Assembly: GCA_025965715.1 (NCBI GenBank) | Contig: JAOPWJ010000234.1 | Span: 1 to 49,502, forward strand | DNA from: Blastococcus sp. | GTDB lineage: Bacteria > Actinomycetota > Actinomycetes > Mycobacteriales > Geodermatophilaceae | Length of the DNA: 49,502 nt | Reading direction: 5' to 3' | Shown: piece by piece, positions 49,418 through 49,502 of the stretch | Layout: every line of letters starts with the position of its first letter | Numbering within the stretch: position 1 is the stretch's first letter | Translations under genes and position numbers: made by a program | The notes under the pieces: generated by a model | Seen by the model: only the letters and a program-made list of their open reading frames with translations | Told to the model about the DNA's origin: nothing | The model's database searches: none

Positions 49418-49502
49418 ATGATCCGGAAGCTGCTCGTCGCCAACCGCGGTGAGATCGCGCTGCGCATCATGCGCACGGCACGGGCCATGGACATCGCCAC
49501 GG
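49418..49502 (+). CDS. Acyl-CoA carboxylase biotin-carboxylase (alpha) subunit, N-terminus only
   Basis: Only the first 28 codons are inside the window: MIRKLLVANRGEIALRIMR and onward. LLVANRGEIA is the start of the biotin carboxylase domain, which carboxylates biotin with ATP and bicarbonate and hands it to the beta subunit upstream. The start could be GTG 49415 or ATG 49418, with GAGGG upstream. A six-codon frame (ATG 49398 to TGA 49418, reading MTTVRA) has the better ribosome site (GGAG) and ends on this start; either it is a tiny coupled leader or a single-base slip once joined the two. Confidence 0.88.
   Translation, partial: MIRKLLVANRGEIALRIMRTARAMDIAT

Noticed and set aside
1-49502. 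tRNA, rRNA, CRISPR arrays, insertion sequences, prophage genes or attachment sites
   Set aside because: I looked for transposase motifs, repeat-spacer arrays and clover-leaf RNAs while reading and saw none.

Overview
This 49.5 kb window is very GC-rich, uses many GTG starts, has 4-base GTGA/ATGA gene overlaps, and carries gene types common in Actinomycetota: a long CtpH/CtpI-type P-ATPase, an F420-type LLM oxidoreductase, lutABC, a menaquinol-type cytochrome bd and an acyl-CoA carboxylase. The best guess is a soil or rock actinobacterium of the Geodermatophilaceae type (Blastococcus, Geodermatophilus, Modestobacter). That family placement is inference from gene content and composition only. 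I see no tRNA, rRNA, insertion sequence, prophage, CRISPR array or replication origin.

Layout. (1) 1-5439: the end of an MDR oxidoreductase and an intradiol (hydroxyquinol/catechol-type) dioxygenase on the plus strand, a convergent lutABC lactate oxidation operon on the minus strand with the decayed tail of a LacI-type regulator in front of it, then an aldo/keto reductase. (2) 5550-15890: a 1534-residue P-type ATPase with a perfect CRP-like site just before its start, a flavin monooxygenase, a membrane-anchored sulfite-oxidase-like molybdoenzyme, release factor 3 and a small flavodoxin-like protein. (3) 15956-24552: a DctA-type symporter, a zinc alcohol dehydrogenase with an unknown partner, cydAB, an AI-2E family permease and an LtrA protein.

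(4) 24580-33689 is the most unusual stretch. A protealysin-like M4 protease is followed by an emfourin-like inhibitor, then a peptidoglycan-binding protein. The protease and the peptidoglycan-binding protein each carry a nearly identical direct-repeat box exactly 52 bases before the start codon. Next come a small protein plus a three-helix membrane protein with an outer domain. Facing them on the minus strand is a three-gene unit: a zincin-like protein with an intact HEAGH, a paralogue that has lost two of the three zinc ligands, and a 1004-residue TPR protein. I do not know this three-gene unit as a described system, and it is the main candidate for something new.

(5) 33817-43174, minus strand: a polyamine uptake and breakdown block. 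It holds a class III aminotransferase, a PotDABC-type ABC transporter, a PuuB-like FAD oxidase, an Lrp/AsnC regulator and an aminobutyraldehyde-type aldehyde dehydrogenase. Together they would import putrescine or spermidine and convert it towards GABA.

(6) 43603-49502: an LLM oxidoreductase and acyl-CoA ligase on the minus strand, divergent from an acyl-CoA dehydrogenase, an acyl-CoA carboxylase beta subunit and the beginning of the biotin-carboxylase subunit. The shared promoter region holds a palindromic operator candidate. This looks like a pathway that activates, desaturates and carboxylates a branched or cyclic acid; the substrate is not evident.
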